From assembly GCA_910579335.1 (NCBI GenBank), contig CAJTUQ010000044.1:1-21548 (forward strand): 21,548 bases of DNA, in the 5' to 3' direction. Both the position numbers and the translations under genes were made by a program. Positions 13,937 through 21,056 of this stretch are shown in pieces (position 1 is the first letter of the stretch; every line of letters begins with the position of its first letter). The notes beneath the pieces are model-generated. The model made no database searches, had not been told where the DNA came from, and saw only the letters and a list, made by a program, of their open reading frames with translations. Source of the stretch: an uncultured Dorea sp. GTDB lineage: Bacteria; Bacillota; Clostridia; Lachnospirales; Lachnospiraceae.

Positions 13937-14674
13937 TTAAATTGCAGATAACTGCTGGATGGCATCGTTAGAAACCAATGCTTCACAGTGTTCTTCAAGG
14001 AACGCCAGCGAAGCGCCGGAAGATTTTTCCAGAGTCCCAAATTCTGTGAGCATGTTGCAGATCCGGTTAAAGTCATTAATTGAATGATCACTCTGCATAA
14101 TTGCAAGAATGTATAGGTTCTCAGCAGTATCTTTATAAAGAGTGTTGGAACCATGATACATGCCGTTAAGCAGCTGCGCCGCCTGCAGTACATGTTCCAT
14201 AGCCGCAAAGGAAAATAACCGGAGCGTTATCGTCTTTTCTTCTTTTGCAGGCTGGTTCTCGGAGGCGGCTGCCTGTTTCACAGCTTCCATTTTTTCTTTC
14301 ACTTTTCCCAGAAGATTTAACAAAGTTTCGGCGCCCTCAAGTTTATCGGGAGTCTCTTGTTTTTTTTGTCCTGATTCATCGGACGGAGAAGGTGCAAATT
14401 TTGAAAACCGGGTATCAAGTTCATCTGGGTCTTCGACTTTAGTAATTATCAGTACAATAGAATCGGAGGAAGCAGGGATAGCTTCTATCATAAGAGGAAT
14501 ATCTTCTGCCTCAAAGCCAAATTCATATGCTGCCTGTTGCATCATGTCATGGAAAAGTGATTTTGCTTTTTCGGTTCCATATGCCAGTTCGCTTAATTGA
14601 AGCTGGCGTTCAGCCAAATCAGTTCGTGTGAGAGTACAGCGTATCTGATTATCGTTGATTTTCTCAATCTTCAT
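13937..14674 (-). CDS. mecA: MecA family adaptor protein for ClpC
   Basis: 245 residues. The N terminus MKIEKINDNQIRCTLT matches MecA. An N-terminal substrate-binding domain (about 1-85) is joined by a charged, low-complexity linker (about 88-140) to a C-terminal domain (about 145-245) that in Bacillus binds and activates the ClpC unfoldase. MecA delivers proteins to ClpCP for degradation, classically the competence regulator ComK. Clostridial copies have less certain targets. AAGGAAG precedes the ATG by about nine bases, and a promoter lies at 14698-14727. The terminator at 13896-13930 ends the transcript. Confidence 0.88.
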   Translation of the reverse strand: MKIEKINDNQIRCTLTRTDLAERQLQLSELAYGTEKAKSLFHDMMQQAAYEFGFEAEDIPLMIEAIPASSDSIVLIITKVEDPDELDTRFSKFAPSPSDESGQKKQETPDKLEGAETLLNLLGKVKEKMEAVKQAAASENQPAKEEKTITLRLFSFAAMEHVLQAAQLLNGMYHGSNTLYKDTAENLYILAIMQSDHSINDFNRICNMLTEFGTLEKSSGASLAFLEEHCEALVSNDAIQQLSAI

Positions 14675-14697
14675 TATTTATCACTTCCTTCTAAATT

Positions 14698-14727
14698 AGT
14701 ATAGCATAGGGAATGCGGAATGTTCAA
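14698..14727 (-). promoter_or_regulatory. Promoter of mecA
   Basis: On the minus strand, TTGAAC (14727-14722), 18-base spacer, TATACT (14703-14698), with extended -10 TG. Confidence 0.7.
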
Positions 14728-14766
14728 CAATAGGTTTAATAAAATAAGTATAAAATAAAAAAGTGC

Positions 14767-14795
14767 TTGCACTGTAAGTTTCCATCAGATATAAT
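14767..14795 (+). promoter_or_regulatory. Orphan plus-strand promoter
   Basis: TTGCAC (14767-14772), 17-base spacer, TATAAT (14790-14795), predicted start near 14802. The first good coding start downstream is 320 bases away at 15124. Confidence 0.7.
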
Positions 14796-15123
14796 GAGAG
14801 CACTAAGAGATAGTTTTCCCTGATAGCCACGTTCTTAGAACAAAGGAGGGAGAATTTTACGAATTTACTTTTTCTCAATGTAATTTCTATTAAACTGTCA
14901 ATTTAATTAATCGATAAACAATCAAAGATGTCAATTCGACACAAATATCATATGAATAACAATTACAAAAACATATTACTAATATTACAAACATAAAGCA
15001 ATGCGGGCTATCTTTTAGTAATTTTAAAATTAAGGAAATGTATCACAACACTTTTCTTCTGGTTTTAATATATGTGAAAATGGATGTGGTTATCATCGTA
15101 AAAGCATTGAGGAGGAGGAAAAA
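14796..15123 (+). other. Transcribed spacer or long leader, no gene recognised
   Basis: Downstream of the orphan promoter, CTAAGA (14803-14808) can pair with TCTTAG (14833-14838). This is followed by a strong ribosome-binding-site-like AAAGGAGGG (14842-14850) with no ATG, GTG or TTG at a usable distance. From about 14860 to 15100 the sequence is AT-rich with scattered ATTACAAA-like repeats and no reading frame, hairpin-plus-T terminator or known riboswitch that I can see. It may be a small RNA, a long leader for the 15124 gene, or the remnant of a lost gene. Confidence 0.4.
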
Positions 15124-15342
15124 ATGAGCGGGTACGAAAAAAAGGATGTCCAAAATCTCTTTACGGAATTGAACGGCTATGAAAAGAAAGGAGTGGATAT
15201 TACGCTGAATGGCTTGGCGGCAAGCCCTATGCAGGTGGTTCAGGCACATGTCCTGCGGGAAGACGTCGTTTATATGCGGGATTATGTTATGAATGAGAAC
15301 GGAGATATCAAAGAGCTGTGTTTTACGGACGTTATTATATAG
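15124..15342 (+). CDS. Small conserved-looking protein of unknown function
   Basis: 72 residues; I do not recognise the family. It is soluble and charged, with no cysteine pair, signal peptide or membrane helix. The N-terminal part is Lys/Glu-rich and repeats GYEKK (residues 3-7 and 18-22). The C-terminal half (QVVQAHVLREDVVYMRDY and onward) looks strand-rich. The start is well defined: GAGGAGGAGG ends about seven bases before the ATG at 15124. No clear promoter lies immediately upstream, so it may be read from 14767. A promoter at 15391 follows, so it is probably not in the GH18 operon. Confidence 0.7.
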   Translation: MSGYEKKDVQNLFTELNGYEKKGVDITLNGLAASPMQVVQAHVLREDVVYMRDYVMNENGDIKELCFTDVII

Positions 15343-15390
15343 AGTGAACGTAAATACCCCTCAAATAATAGAAAAATGTCGAAATAAATA

Positions 15391-15419
15391 ATGACGTAAG
15401 TCACAATTATTGTTATAAT
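15391..15419 (+). promoter_or_regulatory. Promoter of the GH18 gene
   Basis: ATGACG (15391-15396), 17-base spacer, TATAAT (15414-15419), with extended -10 TG at 15411-15412. The imperfect palindrome TGACGTAAGTCA (15392-15403) overlaps the -35 and could be an operator. Confidence 0.7.
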
Positions 15420-15441
15420 AGGTTCGAGTAGGAGGTGCAGC

Positions 15442-17685
15442 ATGGAAGAAAACGAGAAAAAAGGCCGCACAGATTCGAATCAGCCGACGAGAAATACTTC
15501 TGAAAATACAGATATATCAGGAGAACAGACAGTAAAAAGAACGGTGTCCGGACAAAGGACCGTCCGAAGGAGAAGTCTTTTAGAGCAGACTGGCGAGAAA
15601 AGAGTATCGGACGGACCGTCAGTAAGGCGCAGGCCGTCAGGAAGAACTCAGACGGCAGCGAGGCATAAGAGACCGGATGGAACCGGTACGATGATAGAGC
15701 GTAAAAGACCGGAGGATACCCAGACAGCGGCGGAAAATGCCGGCATGGAAGAGGTAGGGACCTCTCCGGAGCATAGAAGGCCTCAAAGAAGCAGAATATC
15801 TGCTGATAGAAGAAGGCCGGGCAAGACCGGACATCTTGCAGACAAAAGAAGGCCGGCCGGCGGCGAGGCTTCTGTCAGAAGCAGACAGAGACGTCCCTCA
15901 AACAGGGGAAGGCAGGCAAGAAGAAAGCAGAGCCGGAGAAGAAGGAAGAGAAATCTTATATTGAAGATGATACTCTTTGTTATATTGTTAATAGCTGCAG
16001 TGGCGGGTGCATTTTTATGGAAGAAATACAGTCCGTCCAAAGAAAAAGCGGACTTGAAAGAATATTATGGAATAGAGAAGGAAGGACAGCTTGCTATTAC
16101 AATAAATAATGAGATTACTGAGCCGCATGGGATGATTTCGGAAGGGAAAGCATACGTCCAGTATGAAACGGTGCGGGATTACATCAGCAACCGGTTTTAC
16201 TGGGACTCGAATGAAAATATTCTTCTTTATACGCTGCCTAAAGATATCGTGTCAGTAGAGGTCGGCAGCAAGGACTATATGGTATCGAATGATAAGAATA
16301 GTGAAGACTATGTCATTTTAAAAACCGAAGGAAGCACGGCATATATTGCTCTTGACTTTATTCAGCAATATACCAACATTGATTATGCGGTATATGACAA
16401 GCCGAGCCGCGTGATGATTGTCAGCGACTGGGGAGAGACGCCGGTTGCGCAAGTGAAGAAGAACACGCAGATCCGTTACAGAGGCGGCGTGAAAAGCCCT
16501 GTCTTGACGGAGGTTAAGAAAAAGGACGAGGTCGTTGTCTTGGAAGACGAAGAGAACTGGAAAAAGGTCCGTACAAAAGACGGTTTCATAGGCTATGTTA
16601 AAAACAGCGCCCTGAAAAAAACCGAGAAGAAAAATATCACCAGAGATTTTGAAGAACCGAAGTATACAAATATTTCCTTGGATTACACGGTTAATCTGGT
16701 GTGGCATAACGTAACGAATCAGGAAGCGAATAACAATGTTCTTGATAAGATAGCAAGTACGAAGGGACTTACGACGATTGCGCCCACCTGGTATCATGTA
16801 AAAAATACGGACGGTGATTTATCGTCCCTGTCGTCAGCCGATTATGTAGAGAAGGCGCGTCAGATGAAAGTGGATGTTTGGGCTACCGTCAGGGATTTTG
16901 ACGGAGGCATCGATTCTCAGAGCGAAACCTATGAGCTTTTGAGTTCCACGTCAAAACGTGAGAAGTTAATCAACCAATTGATATCCGATGCGCTGCAGAC
17001 GAATATTGCGGGCATTAATGTGGACTTTGAGAAGGTTTCGGAAGAATGCGGGGAGCATTATATCCAGTTTATCCGGGAATTGTCCGTAAAGTGCCGGCAG
17101 AGTGCATTGGTATTGTCCGTGGACAATTATGTTCCGAAAAATTATAATACACAGTATAACCGCAAGGAACAGGGCGTGTTTGCCGATTATGTAATCATCA
17201 TGGGCTACGATGAACATTTCGGCGGTTCTCCTGAAGCCGGTTCGGTATCCTCTTATAATTTTGTCCAGGAAGGAATTGAGGAGACATTAAAAGAAGTACC
17301 CGCAGAAAAAGTAATCAGCGGTATTCCGTTTTTTACCCGTTTGTGGAGAGAAAAGCCGAAGACCCAGGAGCAGCTTGCAAAAGACCAGGGGACTGAGGCG
17401 GCTCAGTATACGATGGAAGTAAAGAGTGATGCATACGGCATGTCCAGTGCGAAGGAAAAGGTTTCGGAGGCCGGGGCAGAGATTACCTGGGATGAAGAGA
17501 CAAAGCAGAATTTCGCTACATGGACGGACGGAGACACAACGTATAAAATCTGGCTTGAGGACGTGAAGTCGCTGGAGCCGAAGCTGAAGCTGATGAAGGA
17601 ATACGGGCTTGCAGGAAGCGCAGCATGGGCATTGGGCCAGGAGACATCCGACGTCTGGCCGCTGATTCAGCAATATGTAAACTAA
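15442..17685 (+). CDS. Membrane-anchored SH3 / GH18 glycosidase-family protein (SleL/YaaH-like)
   Basis: 747 residues. A long Arg/Pro-rich cytoplasmic tail (1-170) with recurring RRP/KRP leads to one membrane helix (about 171-193), an outside region resembling the copper-amine-oxidase N-terminal-like domain (about 210-330), an SH3-like domain (about 338-392) and a GH18 barrel (about 408-745). The catalytic strand reads GINVDFEK: acid E530 and D528 are present, but the first Asp of DxxDxDxE is replaced, as in SleL/YaaH-type peptidoglycan N-acetylglucosaminidases. GYDEH (588-592) and AWALGQE near the end are further GH18 barrel features. It probably acts on peptidoglycan or cortex outside the membrane. 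It is followed by cwlD, which suggests a sporulation or spore-wall role (inference). Chitin as substrate is unlikely. AGGAGGT precedes the ATG. Confidence 0.88.
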   Translation: MEENEKKGRTDSNQPTRNTSENTDISGEQTVKRTVSGQRTVRRRSLLEQTGEKRVSDGPSVRRRPSGRTQTAARHKRPDGTGTMIERKRPEDTQTAAENAGMEEVGTSPEHRRPQRSRISADRRRPGKTGHLADKRRPAGGEASVRSRQRRPSNRGRQARRKQSRRRRKRNLILKMILFVILLIAAVAGAFLWKKYSPSKEKADLKEYYGIEKEGQLAITINNEITEPHGMISEGKAYVQYETVRDYISNRFYWDSNENILLYTLPKDIVSVEVGSKDYMVSNDKNSEDYVILKTEGSTAYIALDFIQQYTNIDYAVYDKPSRVMIVSDWGETPVAQVKKNTQIRYRGGVKSPVLTEVKKKDEVVVLEDEENWKKVRTKDGFIGYVKNSALKKTEKKNITRDFEEPKYTNISLDYTVNLVWHNVTNQEANNNVLDKIASTKGLTTIAPTWYHVKNTDGDLSSLSSADYVEKARQMKVDVWATVRDFDGGIDSQSETYELLSSTSKREKLINQLISDALQTNIAGINVDFEKVSEECGEHYIQFIRELSVKCRQSALVLSVDNYVPKNYNTQYNRKEQGVFADYVIIMGYDEHFGGSPEAGSVSSYNFVQEGIEETLKEVPAEKVISGIPFFTRLWREKPKTQEQLAKDQGTEAAQYTMEVKSDAYGMSSAKEKVSEAGAEITWDEETKQNFATWTDGDTTYKIWLEDVKSLEPKLKLMKEYGLAGSAAWALGQETSDVWPLIQQYVN

Positions 17686-17694
17686 ATAAAAAAT

Positions 17695-17750
17695 AAAATG
17701 CCTCCGGCAGTCATATATTGAAGTAATATAGACTGTCAGGAGGTATTTTT
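17695..17750 (+). terminator. Terminator after the GH18 gene, overlapping the cwlD ribosome binding site
   Basis: AAAATGCCTCC (17695-17705) pairs with GGAGGTATTTT (17739-17749). Inside, CAGTC/GACTG (17708-17712 with 17731-17735) and ATATT/AATAT extend the stem. Six T (17746-17751) follow. The 3' arm contains AGGAGGT (17738-17744), the cwlD ribosome binding site, and the T run contains the first bases of its TTG start codon. Confidence 0.85.
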
Positions 17751-18460
17751 TGAAGAAAAAAATTGAGCTGGTGGTGCTGCTTTTTTTAGTTGCCGGCCTT
17801 GTTGTTTTAAACAGAAATTTGGAGGAGCAGGTGTCTTCTCCAAAAGCGGCCGTCAGAAAAAATACGGTAGTCCTTGATGCGGGACACGGCGGCGGCGACC
17901 CAGGAAAAGTCGGCGTGGGTGATGTGGTCGAGAAGGAAATCAATCTTCAGATTGCAAAAAAAGTGGAACAGAAGCTGAAGAAAAAAAAGGTCAAAGTCAT
18001 AATGACGAGAGAAGAAGATATGATGCTGACGGGTGAAGAGGGCACCGGAACAAAAGCGGCGGATATGAAAGAGCGCGTGAAGATTATCAATGAGCAGGCG
18101 CCGCAGCTGGCAGTGAGCATCCACCAAAACAGCTATCAGGATGCAATCGTGCACGGCGCACAGGTGTTTTACTATTCAAATTCCCCGGAAGGGGAAAGTG
18201 CCGCAAAGATTATGCAGAAAGCGTTGCTTGCTGTTGATGCGGATAATACAAGGCAGGCGAAGGCCAACAACACATATTATCTGTTAAAGCGGACGGAGGT
18301 GCCTACGATTATCGTGGAATGCGGGTTTTTGTCCAATTCAGAGGATGCCGTGAATCTATGTGATGAAAAATATCAGGATAAGATATCCGAAGCAATCTGC
18401 AAAGGGATACTTGAAATCATCCGTAAAGACAGCTTGGCGGGTAATTCCCGGACTTCTTAA
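17750..18460 (+). CDS. cwlD: N-acetylmuramoyl-L-alanine amidase, CwlD-like
   Basis: 236 residues. An uncleaved N-terminal hydrophobic anchor (about 5-20) is followed by an Amidase_3 domain. Zinc and catalytic residues: H46 (LDAGHGG), E61 (VEKEINL), H125 (SIHQNS) and E190 (IVECGFLSN). The length and the PTIIVECGFLSN segment match CwlD, which removes stem peptides so that PdaA can make muramic-delta-lactam in spore cortex; general division amidases of this fold are the alternative. The start is TTG at 17750, five bases after AGGAGGT; no ATG is near. This ribosome binding site is buried in the upstream terminator hairpin, so expression should require opening of that hairpin or a transcript starting inside it. 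I saw no promoter between the two genes. Confidence 0.88.
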   Translation: MKKKIELVVLLFLVAGLVVLNRNLEEQVSSPKAAVRKNTVVLDAGHGGGDPGKVGVGDVVEKEINLQIAKKVEQKLKKKKVKVIMTREEDMMLTGEEGTGTKAADMKERVKIINEQAPQLAVSIHQNSYQDAIVHGAQVFYYSNSPEGESAAKIMQKALLAVDADNTRQAKANNTYYLLKRTEVPTIIVECGFLSNSEDAVNLCDEKYQDKISEAICKGILEIIRKDSLAGNSRTS

Positions 18461-18461
18461 C

Positions 18462-18490
18462 TTGTAGGAGATTTTAGAGTGTAGTATAAT
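18462..18490 (+). promoter_or_regulatory. Promoter giving a leaderless sua5 transcript
   Basis: TTGTAG (18462-18467), 17-base spacer, TATAAT (18485-18490). Counting seven bases from the -10 puts the transcription start at 18497-18498, i.e. at the ATG. The -35 is weak (3 of 6). Confidence 0.6.
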
Positions 18491-18497
18491 AAAGTAC

Positions 18498-19547
18498 ATG
18501 GAGACAATAATAAGTAAAATAAAAAAAGGACAACTGAATAACGAGGTAATAAAAAAAGCGGGCGAGATATTAAAAAGCGGAGGCCTAGTGGCATTTCCGA
18601 CGGAGACCGTTTACGGCCTGGGGGCGGATGCGCTGAATGAGAAGGCGGCGCAGAAGATTTATGCGGCGAAGGGAAGGCCGTCGGATAATCCGCTTATCGT
18701 CCATATTACGAATATGGAGGCATTGAGCCGGATTGTTTCCGATATTCCGGAGGAGGCATATCTTGCCGCAGAAAAATATTGGCCGGGTCCCCTTACTATG
18801 ATTTTCCGTAAGAGCAGCATTGTGCCTTACGGGACGACGGGAGGATTAGATACGGTAGCGGTGCGTATGCCGTCCCATGAGACAGCCTGTGCGGTGATAG
18901 ACGCAGGGGGCGGATATATTGCGGCGCCGAGTGCCAATACTTCCGGACGCCCAAGCCCTACGAAAGCAGAGCATGTGGAAGAGGATTTAGGGGGCAGGAT
19001 TGATATGATTGTGGACGGCGGACCGGTGGAAATCGGGGTAGAGTCTACGATTTTGGATGTTTCGGTGACGCCGCCGATGATTCTTAGGCCGGGGGCGGTT
19101 ACAAAGGAGATGCTTTCGGAGCTTTTCGGCGAGGTGGCGGTGGATACCGCATTGTTTGAGGAGGGAAGCGCAAATCCCCCGAAAGCGCCGGGGATGAAAT
19201 ACCGCCATTATGCCCCGAAAGCGAAGCTTTGTGTCGTGGAGGGGGCAGAGGATGAGGTGGTTAAGGAGATTAACCGGATAGCTTCTGAAAAGATACAAAA
19301 GGGCGGCAGGGTCGGAATCATCGGAACGGAGGAAACGGTCGGGCGTTATGGGCAGGGCGTTGTCAAATGTATCGGGACAAGGCAGGATGAGGCGACGGTT
19401 GCGAACCGGCTCTATGCGGTTTTGCGGGAGTTTGATGCAGAAAATGTAGACTCTATACTGAGCGAGTCGTTTTCGGGGAACGGAATCGGGAATGCGGTAA
19501 TGAACCGGCTGCTGAAAGCGGCAGGACATCATGTCATACATGTATAA
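18498..19547 (+). CDS. ywlC: L-threonylcarbamoyladenylate synthase (Sua5/YwlC)
   Basis: 349 residues with an N-terminal YrdC-like domain (about 10-205) and a C-terminal Sua5 domain (about 225-345). Motifs: GGLVAFPTETVYGLGADAL, AKGRPSDNPL and SANTSGRPSPT for ATP/threonine binding, and YRHYAPKAKL at the domain join. It makes threonylcarbamoyl-AMP from threonine, bicarbonate and ATP for the t6A37 modification of ANN-decoding tRNAs, with TsaD/TsaB/TsaE encoded elsewhere. The ATG at 18498 gives the normal family N terminus, yet no ribosome binding site precedes it; the nearest AGGAG is 27 bases away. With the -10 element only seven bases upstream, the mRNA may be leaderless. Upp follows after 21 bases. 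Confidence 0.95.
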   Translation: METIISKIKKGQLNNEVIKKAGEILKSGGLVAFPTETVYGLGADALNEKAAQKIYAAKGRPSDNPLIVHITNMEALSRIVSDIPEEAYLAAEKYWPGPLTMIFRKSSIVPYGTTGGLDTVAVRMPSHETACAVIDAGGGYIAAPSANTSGRPSPTKAEHVEEDLGGRIDMIVDGGPVEIGVESTILDVSVTPPMILRPGAVTKEMLSELFGEVAVDTALFEEGSANPPKAPGMKYRHYAPKAKLCVVEGAEDEVVKEINRIASEKIQKGGRVGIIGTEETVGRYGQGVVKCIGTRQDEATVANRLYAVLREFDAENVDSILSESFSGNGIGNAVMNRLLKAAGHHVIHV

Positions 19548-19568
19548 AGAGAGGAAGAAGGTGGATTT

Positions 19569-20198
19569 ATGGGTAAAGTACAGATTATGGATCATCCTTT
19601 AATTCAGCACAAGATTACCTGCATACGAAGGGAAGAGCTTGGCTCAAAGGAATTTCGTGCGATTGTGGGCGAGATAGCGGCGCTGATGTGTTATGAAGCG
19701 ACCCGGAACTTAAAGCTTCAGGACGTGAGGATAAAGACGCCAATCTGTGAGATGACCGGAAAGGAACTCAGCGGGAAAAAACTGGCGGTCGTACCTATCT
19801 TAAGGGCGGGACTTGGGATGGTAGACGGAATGCTGGGCATTATTCCTGCGGCAAAGGTGGGGCATATAGGTTTATACCGTGACCCGGATACTTTTAAGCC
19901 GGTGGAATACTACTGTAAGCTTCCCGCGGATTGTGATGAGAGAGAGGTATTTGTAGTAGACCCGATGCTGGCTACAGGCGGTTCCTGTGTGGCGGCGATT
20001 CAGCTTCTGAAGGAGAAGGGAGTGGAAAATATACGGTTTCTGTGTATTATTGCTGCGCCTGAGGGAGTGAAGCTTATGCAGAAGGAGCATCCGGACGTGG
20101 ATATCTATATCGGTGCGCTTGATGAGTGTTTGAATGAGCACAAATATATTGTGCCGGGGCTTGGTGATGCGGGAGACCGTATTTTCGGAACAAAATAA
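19569..20198 (+). CDS. upp: Uracil phosphoribosyltransferase
   Basis: 209 residues, the usual family length. The PRPP loop VVDPMLATGGS and the uracil-binding C terminus VPGLGDAGDRIFGT are intact, as is the ILRAGLGMVDG segment. It converts uracil and PRPP to UMP for pyrimidine salvage in the cytosol. GAGGAAGAAGG lies shortly before the ATG. The gene is 21 bases after ywlC and 39 before the deaminase gene, all in one direction, so probably in one operon. Confidence 0.97.
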   Translation: MGKVQIMDHPLIQHKITCIRREELGSKEFRAIVGEIAALMCYEATRNLKLQDVRIKTPICEMTGKELSGKKLAVVPILRAGLGMVDGMLGIIPAAKVGHIGLYRDPDTFKPVEYYCKLPADCDEREVFVVDPMLATGGSCVAAIQLLKEKGVENIRFLCIIAAPEGVKLMQKEHPDVDIYIGALDECLNEHKYIVPGLGDAGDRIFGTK

Positions 20199-20237
20199 TA
20201 AATGCAGTTCGGACAGGACTTTTAAGGAGGAGTTCAC

Positions 20238-20726
20238 ATGGGAGATAAAAGAGCGGATTATATTAGCTGGGATGAATATTTTATGGGGGTTGCCCTGCTT
20301 TCGGGGATGCGTTCAAAGGATCCGAATACACAGGTGGGATGCTGCATTGTGAGTCAGGACAATAAGATTTTGTCTATGGGGTATAACGGGCTTCCTATGG
20401 GTTGTTCAGACGACAATTTTCCGTGGACAAGAGAGGGAGAAGATCCTTTAGAGACGAAATATTTTTATACGGTGCACAGCGAAATGAATGCTATCTTGAA
20501 TTACCGGGGCGGGAGCCTTGAAGGAGCAAAATTGTATGTATCGCTGTTTCCCTGCAATGAATGTGCAAAGGCAATCATCCAGAGCGGGATTAAGGAGGTT
20601 ATCTACGGCTCCAACAAATACGAGGATACGCCGTCTGTAAAAGCATCCATGAGAATGTTTGATGCCGCGGGGGTAAATTACCATGAATATCACAGGACAA
20701 AAAGAGAAATAAAAATAAACTTATAA
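20238..20726 (+). CDS. Deoxycytidylate (dCMP) deaminase, ComEB family
   Basis: 162 residues of the zinc cytidine/dCMP deaminase fold. Zinc ligands H80 with catalytic E82 (HSEMNAIL) and C106/C109 (PCNEC) are present. The N terminus SWDEYFMGVALLSGMRSKDPNTQVG is typical of dCMP deaminases, which make dUMP for thymidylate synthesis. It differs from ordinary cytidine deaminases (Cdd). AAGGAGGAG precedes the ATG by six or seven bases. It complements Upp next door in pyrimidine metabolism. No terminator follows before bofA. Confidence 0.92.
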   Translation: MGDKRADYISWDEYFMGVALLSGMRSKDPNTQVGCCIVSQDNKILSMGYNGLPMGCSDDNFPWTREGEDPLETKYFYTVHSEMNAILNYRGGSLEGAKLYVSLFPCNECAKAIIQSGIKEVIYGSNKYEDTPSVKASMRMFDAAGVNYHEYHRTKREIKINL

Positions 20727-20794
20727 ACATGCCGTCATATTAACCCTTCCCGCAGAATATATATGAACAAAAGACGAAGACGGGGGAGCTTTTA

Positions 20795-21001
20795 TTGGAG
20801 CAGAAGACCTCTTATATTGTTCAGTTTTTGATTCGCGCAGTGGTAGGGATGGCTTTTATATTTTTTATTAATCAGTTCCTTGCATCGAAAGGGATTTCCA
20901 CGCAGGTGGGGTTAAACCCCGTGACCTTTGCGGCGTCCGGAGTCTTTGGTACGCCGGGGGTGGCATTGTTATACGGCATTGCCTTTTATACGGGCGGTTA
21001 G
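20795..21001 (+). CDS. bofA: BofA family pro-sigma-K processing inhibitor
   Basis: 68 residues. Two hydrophobic segments (about 9-27 and 44-66) and the end GLNPVTFAASGVFGTPGVALL match BofA. In Bacillus, BofA sits in the outer forespore membrane and inhibits the SpoIVFB protease until SpoIVB signals, which times sigma-K activation. The start is TTG at 20795, with GGGGGAG (20782-20788) six bases before it; no in-frame ATG is upstream. It lies 68 bases after the deaminase gene. It is shorter than Bacillus BofA mainly at the N terminus, as is common in clostridia. Confidence 0.88.
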   Translation: MEQKTSYIVQFLIRAVVGMAFIFFINQFLASKGISTQVGLNPVTFAASGVFGTPGVALLYGIAFYTGG

Positions 21002-21020
21002 CGGATACCCGCCGTATTTT
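20989..21020 (+). terminator. Probable terminator overlapping the end of bofA
   Basis: TACGG-(G)-CGG (20989-20997) pairs with CCGCCGTA (21009-21016) with one bulged G, followed by four T. It begins inside the last codons of bofA. The short T run lowers confidence. Confidence 0.5.
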
Positions 21021-21056
21021 AGGACAATGAGGATGCAAAGCATGGCTTTGATGGAA

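Noticed and set aside
14854..14883. Nine-codon frame after the AAAGGAGGG at 14842, starting with ATT
   Set aside because: A non-standard start and extreme shortness; more likely an RNA feature or gene remnant.
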